64,000 nucleotides of DNA from Microbacterium proteolyticum (GCF_030818075.1 NZ_JAUSZZ010000001.1:2170001-2234000), one strand, 5' to 3'. Shown: positions 20,301 to 28,947, counted from the stretch's first letter. Notes: generated from the letters alone by a model not told the origin. A program made the numbers and translations.

Positions 20301-21691
20301 TCGACGAGAAGGTCGAACGCGGCCTTGACGCCCCGCGAGTCCGGGGGAGTGAGGAAGGGGAACGCCTGGATGTCGCCGAACCCGAGCGACAGCATCTGCA
20401 GGATGACGGATGCCAGCGACGTGCGCAGAATCTCGGGCTCGGTGTACTCCGGGCGACGGCTGAAGTCGTCTTCGGAGTAAAGCCGGATCGCGACGCCCGG
20501 CGACGTGCGGCCCGCGCGGCCCGACCGCTGCTGTGCCGAGGCCTGCGAGACGGCCTCGATCGGCAGACGCTGGATCTTCGACCGGTTGCTGTAGCGCGAG
20601 ATGCGCGCGGTGCCGGTGTCGACGACGTACCGGATGCCGGGGACGGTGAGACTCGTCTCGGCGACGTTGGTGGCGAGGATGACGCGGCGACGAACGCCCG
20701 CGACGGTGGAGCGCTCGAACACCCGGTGCTGCTCCGCGGCGGACAGGCGGCCGTACAGCGGCAGCACCTCGGTGGGAGCGGCGTCCTTCTGATACGCCCC
20801 GCGGATGGCATCCGCCGCATCCCGGATCTCCGCCTCGCCGGGGAAGAACACGAGCACGTCGCCCGCCGGCTCGCGGTCGAGCTCGCGCAGGGCCGCGACG
20901 ACGGCCCCGACCTCGTCGGCGTCGTCGTCGTCGCGTCCGGTCTTGACGGCGGACCGTGCCGAACTCCTGACCTTCTGCGGCGCCCCAGCGGCACGGCCGC
21001 GGGATGACGCGGGCTCGGGACTGTCGGCATCCGGATTCTCTGGAGTTCCGCCCGCGTCGTCCGCGCCGTCGAGCGGCCGGTACCGGATCTCGACCGGGTA
21101 GGTGCGCCCCGACACCTCGATCACGGGCGCCGGCACGGGCTCGCCGCCGGGCTGGGCGGGGGCCGCGGCGAAGTGGCGCGCGAAGCTCTCGGGGTCGATC
21201 GTGGCCGAGGTGACGATGACCTTGAGGTCGGGCCGCTTCGGCAGGATGCGGCGGAGGTAGCCGAGCAGGAAGTCGATGTTGAGCGAGCGCTCGTGCGCCT
21301 CGTCGACGATGATCGTGTCGTAGCGGCGCAGCAGCCGGTCGCGGTGGATCTCGTTGAGCAGGATGCCGTCGGTCACCAGCGCCACGCGCGTGTCGGCGGA
21401 GACCTTGTCGGTGAAGCGCACCTTGTAGCCGACGGTCGACCCGAGCGGGACCTGCATCTCGTCGGCGATGCGCTCGGCGATCGTGCGTGCGGCGATGCGG
21501 CGCGGCTGCGTGTGGGCAATCGAGGTGCGGCCGAGCTCGAGGCAGATCTTCGGCAGCTGCGTCGTCTTGCCCGACCCGGTCGCGCCGGCGACGATCACGA
21601 CCTGGTGGTCGCGGATGGCGCGCGCGATCTCGTCCCGCGCGGCGCTGACGGGCAGCTCGGGCGGGTAGACGATGACGGGTTCGGCAGACAC
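17348..21691 (-). CDS. hrpA: ATP-dependent RNA helicase HrpA (DEAH box)
   Basis: A 1447-residue DEAH-box helicase. Walker A GATGSGKTTQ is near residue 37, DEAH in VDEAHERSLN near 130, and QRSGRAGRTSPG marks motif VI. OB-fold and HrpA-specific C-terminal domains follow. The core is interrupted by low-complexity linkers: an acidic/basic insert near 225-270, an RGGR-rich insert near 480-500, and a Gly/Arg tract that runs into three exact HTSGHGS repeats near residue 697. Bacterial HrpA acts on RNA and stalled ribosomes. The start is GTG 21691, preceded by GGAAGG and by TAGGCT eight bases upstream. The stop codon lies within a family A repeat arm. Confidence 0.94.
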   Translation of the reverse strand: MSAEPVIVYPPELPVSAARDEIARAIRDHQVVIVAGATGSGKTTQLPKICLELGRTSIAHTQPRRIAARTIAERIADEMQVPLGSTVGYKVRFTDKVSADTRVALVTDGILLNEIHRDRLLRRYDTIIVDEAHERSLNIDFLLGYLRRILPKRPDLKVIVTSATIDPESFARHFAAAPAQPGGEPVPAPVIEVSGRTYPVEIRYRPLDGADDAGGTPENPDADSPEPASSRGRAAGAPQKVRSSARSAVKTGRDDDDADEVGAVVAALRELDREPAGDVLVFFPGEAEIRDAADAIRGAYQKDAAPTEVLPLYGRLSAAEQHRVFERSTVAGVRRRVILATNVAETSLTVPGIRYVVDTGTARISRYSNRSKIQRLPIEAVSQASAQQRSGRAGRTSPGVAIRLYSEDDFSRRPEYTEPEILRTSLASVILQMLSLGFGDIQAFPFLTPPDSRGVKAAFDLLVELGAVKLPAPGARPRDDRPDRDPSRGRGGRDGRGGRDDDRGPRLTEIGREIARLPIDPRFARMLIEARRTGVQSEVLAIVSGMSIQDVRERPEDRREEADRFHARFTDPTSDFLSLLNLWDYLQEKQAELGSSAFRRLCRSEHLNYVRVREWVDVHRQLRSLGAERGEGDGRGAGVARGDGGAARGGSGRGGQGGRGGDGGRGGGARNHVPLSAAPDPSTPHTSGHGSHTSGHGSHTSGHGSKAAGQTVAPEGHAQGDAIHRAILSGLLSHIGILDPRTIAQAKDRKAPGDARPTKGEYIGARGARFAIFPGSGLRKKRPSAVMAAELVETSRLFARTVAAVDPAWAEELAPDLVKRSLSEPHWSKDAGSAAAYEKVTLFGVELVARRRVQLARFDRPLAREMFVRHALVEGEWDPSVLDKRLTAFLRRNVEQRRLLEKIEERERRRDILVGDEAVFAFYNARIPADVTDVRSFETWWKDAVTRTPHLLDLRESDLTGDRAQGDDRAFPARWRQGDQTLNLAYRFEPGAPDDGVTVVVPLPLLAQLRPDGFDWQVPGMRDELVTALLRALPKTIRRNVVPAADWAEKFSAELAEKGPEHANGLPRTTLVDALAALVQRVANQRVSAADFELDRVPAHLLPSFRAVDARGRAIGSDRDLGALQRRLADRARSSVEATVARPAARTAAQVAEASPAFASRTKLTTWDLDELTEVVDTPVAGGVVRGYPALVDEGDSVALRVEATPEDAARHTRAGIRRLMLLAVPSPATYVLDHLTANEKLALAASPYQNAKALIEDARVALADDVLLREAPAGVVRTRAEFERVRDAFSAASVERTFQTVSLAAKILLAQREVERAMKDAASITLLGALNDVRGQVKGLLFPGFLSRTGLQRLQHYPRYLAGALERVKTLSDNPGRDRQRMTEYERAAAGFVDAGGSVPLPADAPGNLVQTRWLLEELRVSLFAQRLGTAEPVSPQRIAKALKGA

Positions 21692-22390
21692 AGCCTTCCA
21701 GCCTATCGCGCCGCGCCCGCTCCGCGTCCGGCCCGAGAGACGCGAGCGTCCGGCTCGAGCGTCCGGCGGTGACTTGCGGCGAATGTTCGCGGGGAGTGGG
21801 TTGTGGCGTGCATATGCCGCAAGTCAGCGGGGGCGGGGGCGGGGGCGAGGGTGAGGGTGGGGTGCGGGGCGGTGCGCGCTGTGCGCTGGCGGTGACTTGC
21901 GGCGAATGTTCGCGGGGAGTGGGCTGTGGCGTGCATATGCCGCAAGTCAGCGAGGGGCGGGGGCGCGGGTGGGGTGCGGCGCGGTGCGCGCCGTGCGCCG
22001 GCGGTGACTTGCGGCGAATGTTCGCGGGGAGTGGGCTGTGGCGTGCATATGCCGCGAGTCAGCGAGGGGCGAGGGCGAGGGCGCGGGCAAGGGCGCGGGG
22101 TGTGGCGTGCATATGCCGCGAGTCAGCGAGGGGCGAGGGCGAGGGCGCGGGCAAGGGCGCGGGGTGCGGCGTGCATATGCCGCAAGTCAGCGAGGGGCGC
22201 GGGCACAGGCTGTCGCGTGCAGATGCCGCGAGTCAGCGAGGGGCGAGGGCGCGCCGCGGCGTGCATGTGCGGCGGGTCACTGAGCGGCGAGTCGGCGGGA
22301 GCGTGCGTCGGGGAGTGCGCAGGCGGGGGCGCGGCGGGAGGATCGAGCGAGAATGCGTGAACTCGGACGGGGGAGTCGAGCAATACGAGT
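21692..22390. repeat. family B palindromic repeat field
   Basis: About 700 bases between divergent hrpA and the sigma-factor gene. Three full 63-bp elements lie at 21767-21829, 21890-21952 and 22002-22064. In each, TGACTTGCGGCGAATGTTCGC faces GCGTGCATATGCCGCAAGTCA or a one-base variant around a 15-base loop. Additional right-arm-only copies follow near 22103, 22166, 22215 and 22257, separated by GGGCGAGGGCGCGGGCAAGG-like spacers. Copies are 110-125 bases apart. No gene is credible here; the sigma-factor promoter must lie near its right end. Confidence 0.85.
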
Positions 22391-22984
22391 GTGAGCACAG
22401 ACAACGAATTGATCGTCCGGTCGCATGTCGACCCGGCCGTCTTCGCGACGCTGTACGACCGCCACGCCTCGGCGGTGTATCGCTATCTCGCGCAGCGGCT
22501 GGGTGATCACGCGGCCGACGACGTCATGAGCGAGACGTTCCTCGTCGCGTTCGAGCGGCGCGGCGCCTACGACCCGCAGGTGCTCGACGCCCGACCGTGG
22601 CTGTTGGGCATCGCCACGCGTCTCATGCGCAAGCACGCCCGGCTCGAAGCCGTGGCGTGGAAAGGCATGGCCGCCCACATGGCGGCACAGGTGGCGCCCG
22701 ACCTCATCGAGAGAGCGGGCGCCCGGATGGATGCCGAGCGCCTGACCCGGCGGCTGACGTCGGCCCTGCGGAAGCTGTCGGACGCCGACCGCGACACCCT
22801 GCTGCTGTACGCGTGGGGGCATCTCGACTATGCGGCGATCGCCGCGGCGACCGACGTGCCGATCGGCACCGTGCGCTCACGACTCAATCGCGCGCGGCGG
22901 GTCCTCCGTCGCGCCGCCGACACCGACACCCTCGAACAGGAGACGGATCATGGACGAACTGACGTTGCTCCGCAGCACGCGTGA
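22391..22984 (+). CDS. ECF-type RNA polymerase sigma factor
   Basis: A 197-residue sigma-70 family protein with only regions 2 and 4. Region 2 spans about 15-90 (FATLYDRHASAVYRYLAQRLG, with ADDVMSETFLVAF as the conserved 2.2 helix). Region 4 spans about 125-180 and includes YAAIAAATDVPIGTVRSRLNRARR as the -35-binding helix-turn-helix. The start is GTG 22391. Its end overlaps the next gene by 35 bases, and that gene encodes a membrane protein that probably acts as its partner. Target genes are unknown. Confidence 0.92.
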   Translation: MSTDNELIVRSHVDPAVFATLYDRHASAVYRYLAQRLGDHAADDVMSETFLVAFERRGAYDPQVLDARPWLLGIATRLMRKHARLEAVAWKGMAAHMAAQVAPDLIERAGARMDAERLTRRLTSALRKLSDADRDTLLLYAWGHLDYAAIAAATDVPIGTVRSRLNRARRVLRRAADTDTLEQETDHGRTDVAPQHA

Positions 22985-23909
22985 CGACACGCTCATCCCG
23001 AGCCAGGACACGCTGGATGCCGGGCGCGCGGCGCTCATGGCCCGCATCGCCCAGCCGCCGCAGCCGGCGCATCTGGCTCCCGCGCGGCGCCGCCGTCGGC
23101 CAATCCGGCGCGCGACCTGGATCGCGGCCGGAACCGCGACGGCGCTCACCGGCATCCTCATCGCCGGCAACATCAACCTCGGCGTGCAGTCGGCGCAGGC
23201 GAGCGAGGTGCTGCGACAGGCGGCAGCCGCTACCCTGACGACGACGGATGCCGCGATCGCGCCCGGACAGTATCTGCGCTCCATCACCCACGCTCGATGG
23301 CTCACGTGCACGAACGGCGTCGAGTGCGTCCCGAACGACCAGTTCCTCGACGTGTACAAGCCGGTCGACCCGGGTGCCGAGTGGGTGCTGGTGCGCGACT
23401 GGGGCGAGCTCCCCGGTCTCACGGGGACGTCGATGGAGACGAACCGCGCGGTGGGAGGCTTCTTCTACGGCCCGGACTGGTCGTGGCAGCAGGGCGACGT
23501 GGCGGCGATCCCTCTGGACGGAGCCGAGGCCTACGCGTGGATCGACAGCCAATACCAGGGGGGTTCGGCCTCGCGCGAGGAAGACAACTTCGTGCGGATC
23601 ACCGACATCCTGCGCTCGGGCCTCGTTCCCGCACCGCAGCGTGCAGCGCTCCTGGATGCCCTCGCACGCATACCCGGTGTGACGTCGGCCGGCGGCGTGC
23701 AGAACCTCGACGGGGTTTCCGGCGTCGCGATCGGCCGCGTCGAGCCGATGCGATTGGGGGAGCGGCAGGAGATCATCATCGACCCCGCCACCGGACTCGT
23801 CATCGGAGAACGCACGGTCGTGGGCGCACAGGCCTTCGGCTGGTCCACACCCGACGCAGTCACCGAGCTGACGGCGATCACCACCACCGTCGTCGACGAG
23901 GCTCCGTGA
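22950..23909 (+). CDS. CU044_5270-type membrane-anchored protein, sigma-factor partner
   Basis: A 319-residue protein with AGGAG eight bases before ATG 22950. The N-terminal 50 residues are cytoplasmic and basic, followed by a transmembrane helix (about residues 53-75, WIAAGTATALTGILIAGNI). The rest is an external domain that contains two cysteines close together (WLTCTNGVECVP). This layout and the overlap with an ECF sigma gene match the CU044_5270 family commonly found beside such sigma factors. It may act as an anti-sigma-like sensor, but it has no zinc-binding anti-sigma motif, so the role is inferred. Confidence 0.8.
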   Translation: MDELTLLRSTRDDTLIPSQDTLDAGRAALMARIAQPPQPAHLAPARRRRRPIRRATWIAAGTATALTGILIAGNINLGVQSAQASEVLRQAAAATLTTTDAAIAPGQYLRSITHARWLTCTNGVECVPNDQFLDVYKPVDPGAEWVLVRDWGELPGLTGTSMETNRAVGGFFYGPDWSWQQGDVAAIPLDGAEAYAWIDSQYQGGSASREEDNFVRITDILRSGLVPAPQRAALLDALARIPGVTSAGGVQNLDGVSGVAIGRVEPMRLGERQEIIIDPATGLVIGERTVVGAQAFGWSTPDAVTELTAITTTVVDEAP

Positions 23910-24096
23910 TCGAGTGGCCCGCGGTGACGCCGGACGCGCTCACCCTTCCGCCGACCGAATCCCTCCCGATCCCGCTGCCCGGCGAGTGATCGAGCGGCCC
24001 CGCCTCGCTGCCCCGCCTCCCGGCGCGCCCGCTCCCGAGCGCCGTGCCTGACGCGCCCGCTTCCGAGCGCCCGCGCCCGGCGCGCCCGCATCTCCC

Positions 24097-24159
24097 CGTT
24101 GACTCGCGCCGAATGTACGCGTGACCCGTGATGAAGCGTGCATTCGGCGCAAGTCAACG
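24097..24159. repeat. family B palindromic element, isolated copy
   Basis: CGTTGACTCGCGCCGAATGTACGC (24097-24120) and its partner at 24136-24159 are inverted copies that match at 22 of 24 positions around a 15-base loop. Total length is 63 bases, the same as the copies 2 kb away, but here the arms are better conserved. It lies between convergent genes. The stretch before it (23910-24096) is GC-rich with a short direct repeat TGATCGAGYGGCCC. Confidence 0.88.
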
Positions 24160-24174
24160 CGGGAGGAGGGGGAG

Positions 24175-25344
24175 TCAGGGCATGGACGCCTTCTGGGCGA
24201 GGATGCGGGTGACCGCGGCATCCACCTTTTCGGCGAACGCCGGGTCTGCCTGGGCGCGCGAGCGCACGGCATCCCGCATCTCGGGATAGACCGACGGGTC
24301 GGCCGAGACGAGCAGCAGGTCGATGCCCGCCTCGACGGCCCGCGTCGCGCGGTCGCCGGGGGAGAAGCCCTCGACCTGGTCGGCGGCGGAGAGGTCGTCG
24401 CACGTGACCACCCCGTCGAAGCCGACCGTGTCGCGCAGCACGCTCACCACGGCCGGGGAGAACGCCGCGGGGCTGCGGGGGTCGATCAGGGTGTAGATGG
24501 CCGTGGACAGCATCACGATCGCCGGGCCCTGCGGGAGCACGGCGGAGTACACACCCACGTCCGCGCCGTCGGGCGTGACGACATCGTCGGTCACGCTCAT
24601 CGAGTAATCGGTGTTGTCGTCCACGTGCCCGAGGCCCGGGAAGTGCTTCAACGTCGGCAGCACCCCGCCGTCGCGCATCCCCGCAGCGAAGGCACCGGCT
24701 TTCGCGGCCACGGTCGCACCGTCGTAGCCGTACTCGCGGGCGAGCTGACCGATGGGCGGGTTGCTCTGCGCGGTGTCGGGGCTCGTCACGACGTCGGCCA
24801 CGGGCGCGAGGTTCATGTTCACGCCGGCCTGCGCCAGCTGCCGTCCCCACGCGGCGGCGCTCGCGCGCAGGTCGCCGTCGGCCCGCTGCCCCTGCTCCAC
24901 AGCCGACGGGATGGCGTCGAACCCCGGCCCCGACAGTACCTGCACGGTGCCACCCTCCTGGTCGGTCGCCACCCACAGCTCCGGTCGGCCCGGGGCGACA
25001 GCGCCGGTGAACTGGCCGACGAGCCCGGCGGTCGCCTCGGCTCCGGCATCCGATCTGCCGTGCAGGAAGACGCCCCCGACATGATCGTCGGCGACGGCCG
25101 CCAGAGTCGTGGGGTCGACGCCTTCGACCGAGGTGCCGACCATGAACATCTGCCCGACCTTGTCCTCGAGGCTCATACCCGCCAGCGGATCAGGCGTCGG
25201 CGTCGGCGTGGGGGTCGGCGTCGGGGTCGGCGACACCGACGGGGAGGCGGATGCCGAGGGGCTCACGGCCGGCGACGGTGTGCACCCCGTGAGGGTCAGG
25301 GCGGCGAGCAGCAGCAGAGTCGTGGCGCGGGCGAGGGAGGGCAC
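24175..25344 (-). CDS. GH3 family beta-N-acetylhexosaminidase-like lipoprotein
   Basis: A 389-residue glycoside hydrolase family 3 protein, similar to NagZ/LpqI, which trims N-acetylglucosamine from cell-wall fragments. The lipoprotein signal ends LTLTGC with the cysteine near 21; a Ser/Pro/Thr-rich linker with PT repeats runs to about residue 52. The catalytic domain has WVATDQEGG, KHFPGLGH near 236 and the nucleophile region GVVTCDDLS near 315. The usual DSH acid/base loop after KHFPG reads DDNTD here, so the histidine seems absent. The start is GTG 25344, with GACGAT six bases upstream. Probably surface-attached. Confidence 0.88.
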   Translation of the reverse strand: MPSLARATTLLLLAALTLTGCTPSPAVSPSASASPSVSPTPTPTPTPTPTPDPLAGMSLEDKVGQMFMVGTSVEGVDPTTLAAVADDHVGGVFLHGRSDAGAEATAGLVGQFTGAVAPGRPELWVATDQEGGTVQVLSGPGFDAIPSAVEQGQRADGDLRASAAAWGRQLAQAGVNMNLAPVADVVTSPDTAQSNPPIGQLAREYGYDGATVAAKAGAFAAGMRDGGVLPTLKHFPGLGHVDDNTDYSMSVTDDVVTPDGADVGVYSAVLPQGPAIVMLSTAIYTLIDPRSPAAFSPAVVSVLRDTVGFDGVVTCDDLSAADQVEGFSPGDRATRAVEAGIDLLLVSADPSVYPEMRDAVRSRAQADPAFAEKVDAAVTRILAQKASMP

Positions 25345-25420
25345 TCATCGATCGTCGCGCATTCGTCGACGCTCGCGCACAGCCTGTACGAACTTCAGGT
25401 GGCGCGGAGTCCCTCACACC

Positions 25421-26140
25421 GTCGCAGACTCAGTGATGTGCGCAGACTCCGTCGGTTCGGTGTATCGGCGGCGGAGGTTGTGCACATTGCGGAGGTTATG
25501 CGCGCGGCGGCGGCGGCTCCAGACAGTGGAGGGCGCACACGGCGGAGGCCCCGCACGGTGGGCGGGCGGCCGTCGCAGATTCAGTGATGTGCGCAGACTC
25601 CGTCGGCTCGGGGGATAGGCGGCGGAGGTTGTGCACATTGCGGAGGTTATGCGCGCGGCGGCGGCGGCCCCGGACAGTGGAGGGGGCGCGCACGGCGGCG
25701 GCCCCGGACAGTGGAGGGGGCGCGCACGGCGGAGGCCCCGCACGGTGGGCGGGCGGCCGTCGCAGATTGAGTGATGTGCGCAGACTCCGTCGGTTCGGTG
25801 TATCGGCGGCGGAGGTTGTGCACATCGCGGAGGTTATGCGCACGGCGGCGGCCCCGGACAGTGGAGGCTCCGCACGGCAGAGGCGCCCGCACGGTGGGCG
25901 CGCGGCCGTCGCAGATTCAGTGATGTGCGCAGACTCCGTCGGTTCGGGGGATAGGTGGCTGAGGTTGTGCAGATCGCGGAGGTTATGCGCGCGGCGGCGG
26001 CGGCCCCGGACAGTGGAGGCTCCGCACGGCGGAGGCCCCGCACGGCGGGCGCGCGGCCGTCGCAGATTCAGTGATGTGCGCAGACTCCGTCGGTTCGGTG
26101 TATCGGCGGCGGAGGTTGTGCACATCGCGGAAGTTATGCG
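25421..26140. repeat. family C repeat field, five copies
   Basis: Five near-identical units start GTCGCAGA at 25421, 25572, 25759, 25908 and 26059, spaced 149-187 bases. Each has an 80-base core in which ATGTGCGCAGACTCCG faces GCGGAGGTTGTGCACAT, followed by GCGGAGGTTATGCGC. The core is an imperfect hairpin related to the isolated copy at 46579. Between cores are Gly/Ala-codon-like GC blocks with CCCCGGACAGTGGAGG. The gap from 25345 to 26314 holds no credible gene. Confidence 0.88.
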
Positions 26141-26141
26141 C

Positions 26142-26290
26142 AGGGCGGGGCCGCACGCCGCGGGCGCGGCGGCGCCCCGGGCGTCGGGTCCTCACGCCGC
26201 GGGCGCGGCGGCGCCCCGGGGCCGCACACCGCGGGCGCGCGGCGGCGCCTCGGGTCCTCACGCCGCGGGCGCAAGGCCGCCGCGAAGAGC
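26142..26290. repeat. short GC-only tandem blocks before the LCP gene end
   Basis: CACGCCGCGGGCGCGGCGGCG-like blocks recur four times at roughly 35-40 base spacing, with GGGTCCT linkers. They follow directly on the family C field, and no coding function is apparent. Confidence 0.5.
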
Positions 26291-26314
26291 CGGGCTCGTG
26301 CCGTCCGGCGCGTC

Positions 26315-27568
26315 CTAGCCGAGGCCCGCGGAACAGGTCGCCTGGTCGGCCTTGCTGCCGTTGATGTTCTCGGGCAACTCGACCACGGTCGGGCTCGGGC
26401 TCGCCGCGGGGGAGGCGCTGGCATCCGGGGCCGGGGTGGTGGTTTCCGCGGGGGCGGGCTCCGCGGGGGCGGCGGTGGGTGCCGACGGGTCGGGGACCAC
26501 GCCCCGGCCCGCGTCGCCGGTGACTTCGAGGGGGGAGTTGCTGTTCAGCGCCTCCCACAGGATCTCGGCCGAGTACTCGTCGGGAATGACGTGGTTCGTG
26601 TCGGAGGGGTCGTCGAGCACCGGGTACTGCACGAACGTGATGTCGTCGAACGGCACGTCTTTGAGCGTGTAGGCGAGCTGGGCGATGCGCACCGGGTCGG
26701 CGAGGCTCTCGCTCGGCTCGATGTTGTTCACCGCGGTGTTGGCCAGGCCGATGAGGGTGCCGGGGTTGGACAGCACCTCGTCGCTGCGCAGCTTGTTCAC
26801 CAGGCGCGACAGGTATTGCTGCTGGTTGCCGATGCGGGCGAGGTCGCTGCCGTCGCCGATGCCCTTGCGCGTGCGCAGGAAGGCGAGGGCGTCGAAGCCC
26901 TTCACGACGCGCGGACCCGCCTCCCACTGGATGCCGGCGTCGGGGTCGTCGATGCCGTCGCCGCCGATGCACACCTCGACGCCGCCGATGGCGTCGGTGA
27001 TGTTGACGACGTTGCCGAAGCTGACCTTCGCGGCGAACGGGATGCTCTGTCCGCTGAGGTTCGACACGGTGTCCGCGACGCAGGTGAGCCCGCCCGCTTC
27101 GTACGCCGCATTGATCGAGGTGCGATCTCCGCCGCTCACCGTGCCGTCTTCGGCGGTGCACTCGGGGATGTCGACCTGCAGGTCGCGCGGGAACGAGACG
27201 ACCGTGACGCGGCGCGGGTCGTTCGACACGTGCACGAGCATGTTGACGTCATTACGGGTGCCGTCGTTCTCGGGATCGGAACAGCGCGGCCCGAAGGCGG
27301 CGGCGACGACGTCGTCGCACTCGTCGGTGCCCACCACGAGCACGTCGAACGGCTCGCCGTACGCGCTGAGCGCGGGGGGTTCGGCGGGTGCGTCCTTGAG
27401 GGGGACGGCTGCCTCCTGCAGGCGCTGCGACAGCGACCAGGCGGTGAAGCCGCCGACCGCCAGGGCAGCCACGACCACCACCGTCAGGGCGATGGCGAGG
27501 AGCTTGCCCCCACGTTTCCAGGGCGACACCGGCTCATGTCGCGCGTGACGGGTGGGGGGCTGCGTCAT
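26315..27568 (-). CDS. LytR-CpsA-Psr (LCP) family cell-wall ligase
   Basis: A 417-residue membrane-anchored enzyme. LCP proteins move lipid-linked glycopolymers onto peptidoglycan outside the membrane. A short basic N-terminus is followed by a transmembrane helix (about residues 22-45). The LCP domain shows DVLVVGTDE near 76, VVSFPRDLQV near 125 and the arginine-rich motif TRKGIGDGSDLARIGNQQQYL near 225. Several cysteines suggest disulfides. The C-terminal 60 residues are Pro/Ala/Thr-rich and end in a small Cys-containing tail. ATG 27568 is used; GACTGACCGG precedes it as at the DoxX-like gene. The polymer handled is unknown. Confidence 0.92.
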   Translation of the reverse strand: MTQPPTRHARHEPVSPWKRGGKLLAIALTVVVVAALAVGGFTAWSLSQRLQEAAVPLKDAPAEPPALSAYGEPFDVLVVGTDECDDVVAAAFGPRCSDPENDGTRNDVNMLVHVSNDPRRVTVVSFPRDLQVDIPECTAEDGTVSGGDRTSINAAYEAGGLTCVADTVSNLSGQSIPFAAKVSFGNVVNITDAIGGVEVCIGGDGIDDPDAGIQWEAGPRVVKGFDALAFLRTRKGIGDGSDLARIGNQQQYLSRLVNKLRSDEVLSNPGTLIGLANTAVNNIEPSESLADPVRIAQLAYTLKDVPFDDITFVQYPVLDDPSDTNHVIPDEYSAEILWEALNSNSPLEVTGDAGRGVVPDPSAPTAAPAEPAPAETTTPAPDASASPAASPSPTVVELPENINGSKADQATCSAGLG

Positions 27569-27673
27569 CCGGTCAGTCAACCACGCGCACCCGCAGAAAC
27601 GCCGGATGCCGTGGCTGCGGCGGCGTCCCCCTCGTGCGGCAGCGGGTCGACGGCATGAAGCGCCCCCCACGAC

Positions 27674-27708
27674 GGTGGGGCGGCCGGGAGACTCCCGACC
27701 GCCCCACC
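27674..27708 (-). terminator. terminator of the ureide transporter operon
   Basis: GGTGGGGCGG (27674-27683) pairs with CCGCCCCACC (27699-27708). A nested CGGGAG/CTCCCG stem sits inside, ten bases beyond the stop codon of the binding-protein gene read on the minus strand. Confidence 0.75.
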
Positions 27709-27718
27709 TGGTGTGCTC

Positions 27719-28891
27719 CTACTTGCCGCCCTCGGTGAGGGTCACCTCGATCGGCGTGTACTCGCCGTCGACGGTGATCCCCTCGTCCTTCAGCTCGCTG
27801 AGCGCGTCCTCGATGTAGTCGTTCGAGTACGCCGAGTCGGCGGGCTCGGTGGTGATGAGGTTGAGGCCGTCCTGGTTCACGGCCTTCAGGGCGCCCTCGA
27901 CGGTCTTGTCCCACGCGGCGGAGTCGATGATGCCGAACTCGCCGCCGGTCCAGATGAGCTTGTTGACTTCGTTCATCTGCCACAGCTGGTGCGTGGGGCC
28001 GACGGGGAACGCGTCGACGCCGGGCGCGGTCGCGGCGGCGTAGGTGATCTCGGCGGCCTCGGTCGGGTTGTCGCGCGCGAACACCCAGCCCTTGACGACG
28101 GCCTTGAGGAAGCGCTTGGCGGCGTCGGCGTACGCGGGGTCGTCGGCCAGGCGCTGCGTGTCGGCCCAGATGGCATCCTGCAGCATGGCGCCGGCGGTGT
28201 CCTCGTACGAGATGATGTCGACGTCGGCCTCGGTGTAGAGCTGGCCCGTGGCGGGGTTGACCGTCTCGAACAGCTGCGCGAGCTCGTTATACGTCATCGC
28301 CTGCGCGGCATCCACGTCGCGGTCGAGCAGGGCGTTCATCGAGAAGTCCTGCGTGGTGATCTGCACGGTCGAGGCGTCGAGGCCCTGGTCGGCCATCGCG
28401 GCGAAGATCTCCCACTCGTTGCCGAAGCCCCACGAGCCGATGCGCTTGCCCTCGAAGTCGTCGACGCTGGTGATGTTCGAGTCCTTCCATGACACCTGGG
28501 TCGTGCCCGACTTCTGGAACACCTGGGCGATGTCGGTGAGCTCGACGCCCTGGTTCTCGAGCGTGCCGAGCACCTTGGGCACCCATGCCACGGCGAAGTC
28601 GACGTCGCCGGCGACGAGCGCGTCCTGCGGCACGATGTCGCCGCCCGAGGGCAGCACCTCGACGTCGTCGAAGCCCTCCTCCTGGAAGTAGCCCTGGTCG
28701 AGGGCGACGTAGTAGCCGGCGAACTGCGCCTGCGGCAGCCACTGCAGCTGCAGCTTCACGGAGGTGAGGGGAGTGAAGTCCTCGTCGGATGGCGCGGTGT
28801 CGGAGCCGCCGCCCGAGCAGGCGGAGAGGGCGAGGGCAGCGATCGCGACTCCCGCGATCGCACCGAGGGTGCGACGGGTGCTGTGTCTCAT
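27719..28891 (-). CDS. NMT1/SsuA-like ABC transporter substrate-binding lipoprotein
   Basis: A 390-residue receptor for an organic N- or S-compound. The lipobox LSAC puts the lipidated cysteine at residue 25, followed by a Gly/Ser/Asp linker. The mature domain begins VKLQLQWLPQAQFAGYYVALDQGYF, typical of the THI5/NMT1-like clade that binds pyrimidine precursors and related compounds. AAGGA lies seven bases before ATG 28891. It is the last gene of a minus-strand operon with two permeases, an ATPase, an LLM oxidoreductase, a hydantoinase and a carbamoyl hydrolase. A pyrimidine- or hydantoin-like ligand is therefore likely (inference). Confidence 0.9.
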   Translation of the reverse strand: MRHSTRRTLGAIAGVAIAALALSACSGGGSDTAPSDEDFTPLTSVKLQLQWLPQAQFAGYYVALDQGYFQEEGFDDVEVLPSGGDIVPQDALVAGDVDFAVAWVPKVLGTLENQGVELTDIAQVFQKSGTTQVSWKDSNITSVDDFEGKRIGSWGFGNEWEIFAAMADQGLDASTVQITTQDFSMNALLDRDVDAAQAMTYNELAQLFETVNPATGQLYTEADVDIISYEDTAGAMLQDAIWADTQRLADDPAYADAAKRFLKAVVKGWVFARDNPTEAAEITYAAATAPGVDAFPVGPTHQLWQMNEVNKLIWTGGEFGIIDSAAWDKTVEGALKAVNQDGLNLITTEPADSAYSNDYIEDALSELKDEGITVDGEYTPIEVTLTEGGK

Positions 28892-28947
28892 GGGTGGTCC
28901 TTCCGGTTCGGGTGGAGCAGGTGTCGGGTGGAGCAGGCGGTGAGGGT

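Noticed and set aside
21769-22506. Gly/Arg-rich open frames across the family B repeat field
   Set aside because: They consist of translated palindromic repeats, have no ribosome site, and change frame between copies.
24121-25618. Plus-strand frames of about 490 codons opposite the GH3 gene
   Set aside because: Antisense shadows with low-complexity ends made of the family C repeats.
25421-26140. Regularly spaced repeats that might be a CRISPR array
   Set aside because: The repeated core is about 80 bases at uneven 149-187 base spacing, the intervening sequence is itself repetitive, and no cas gene is present.
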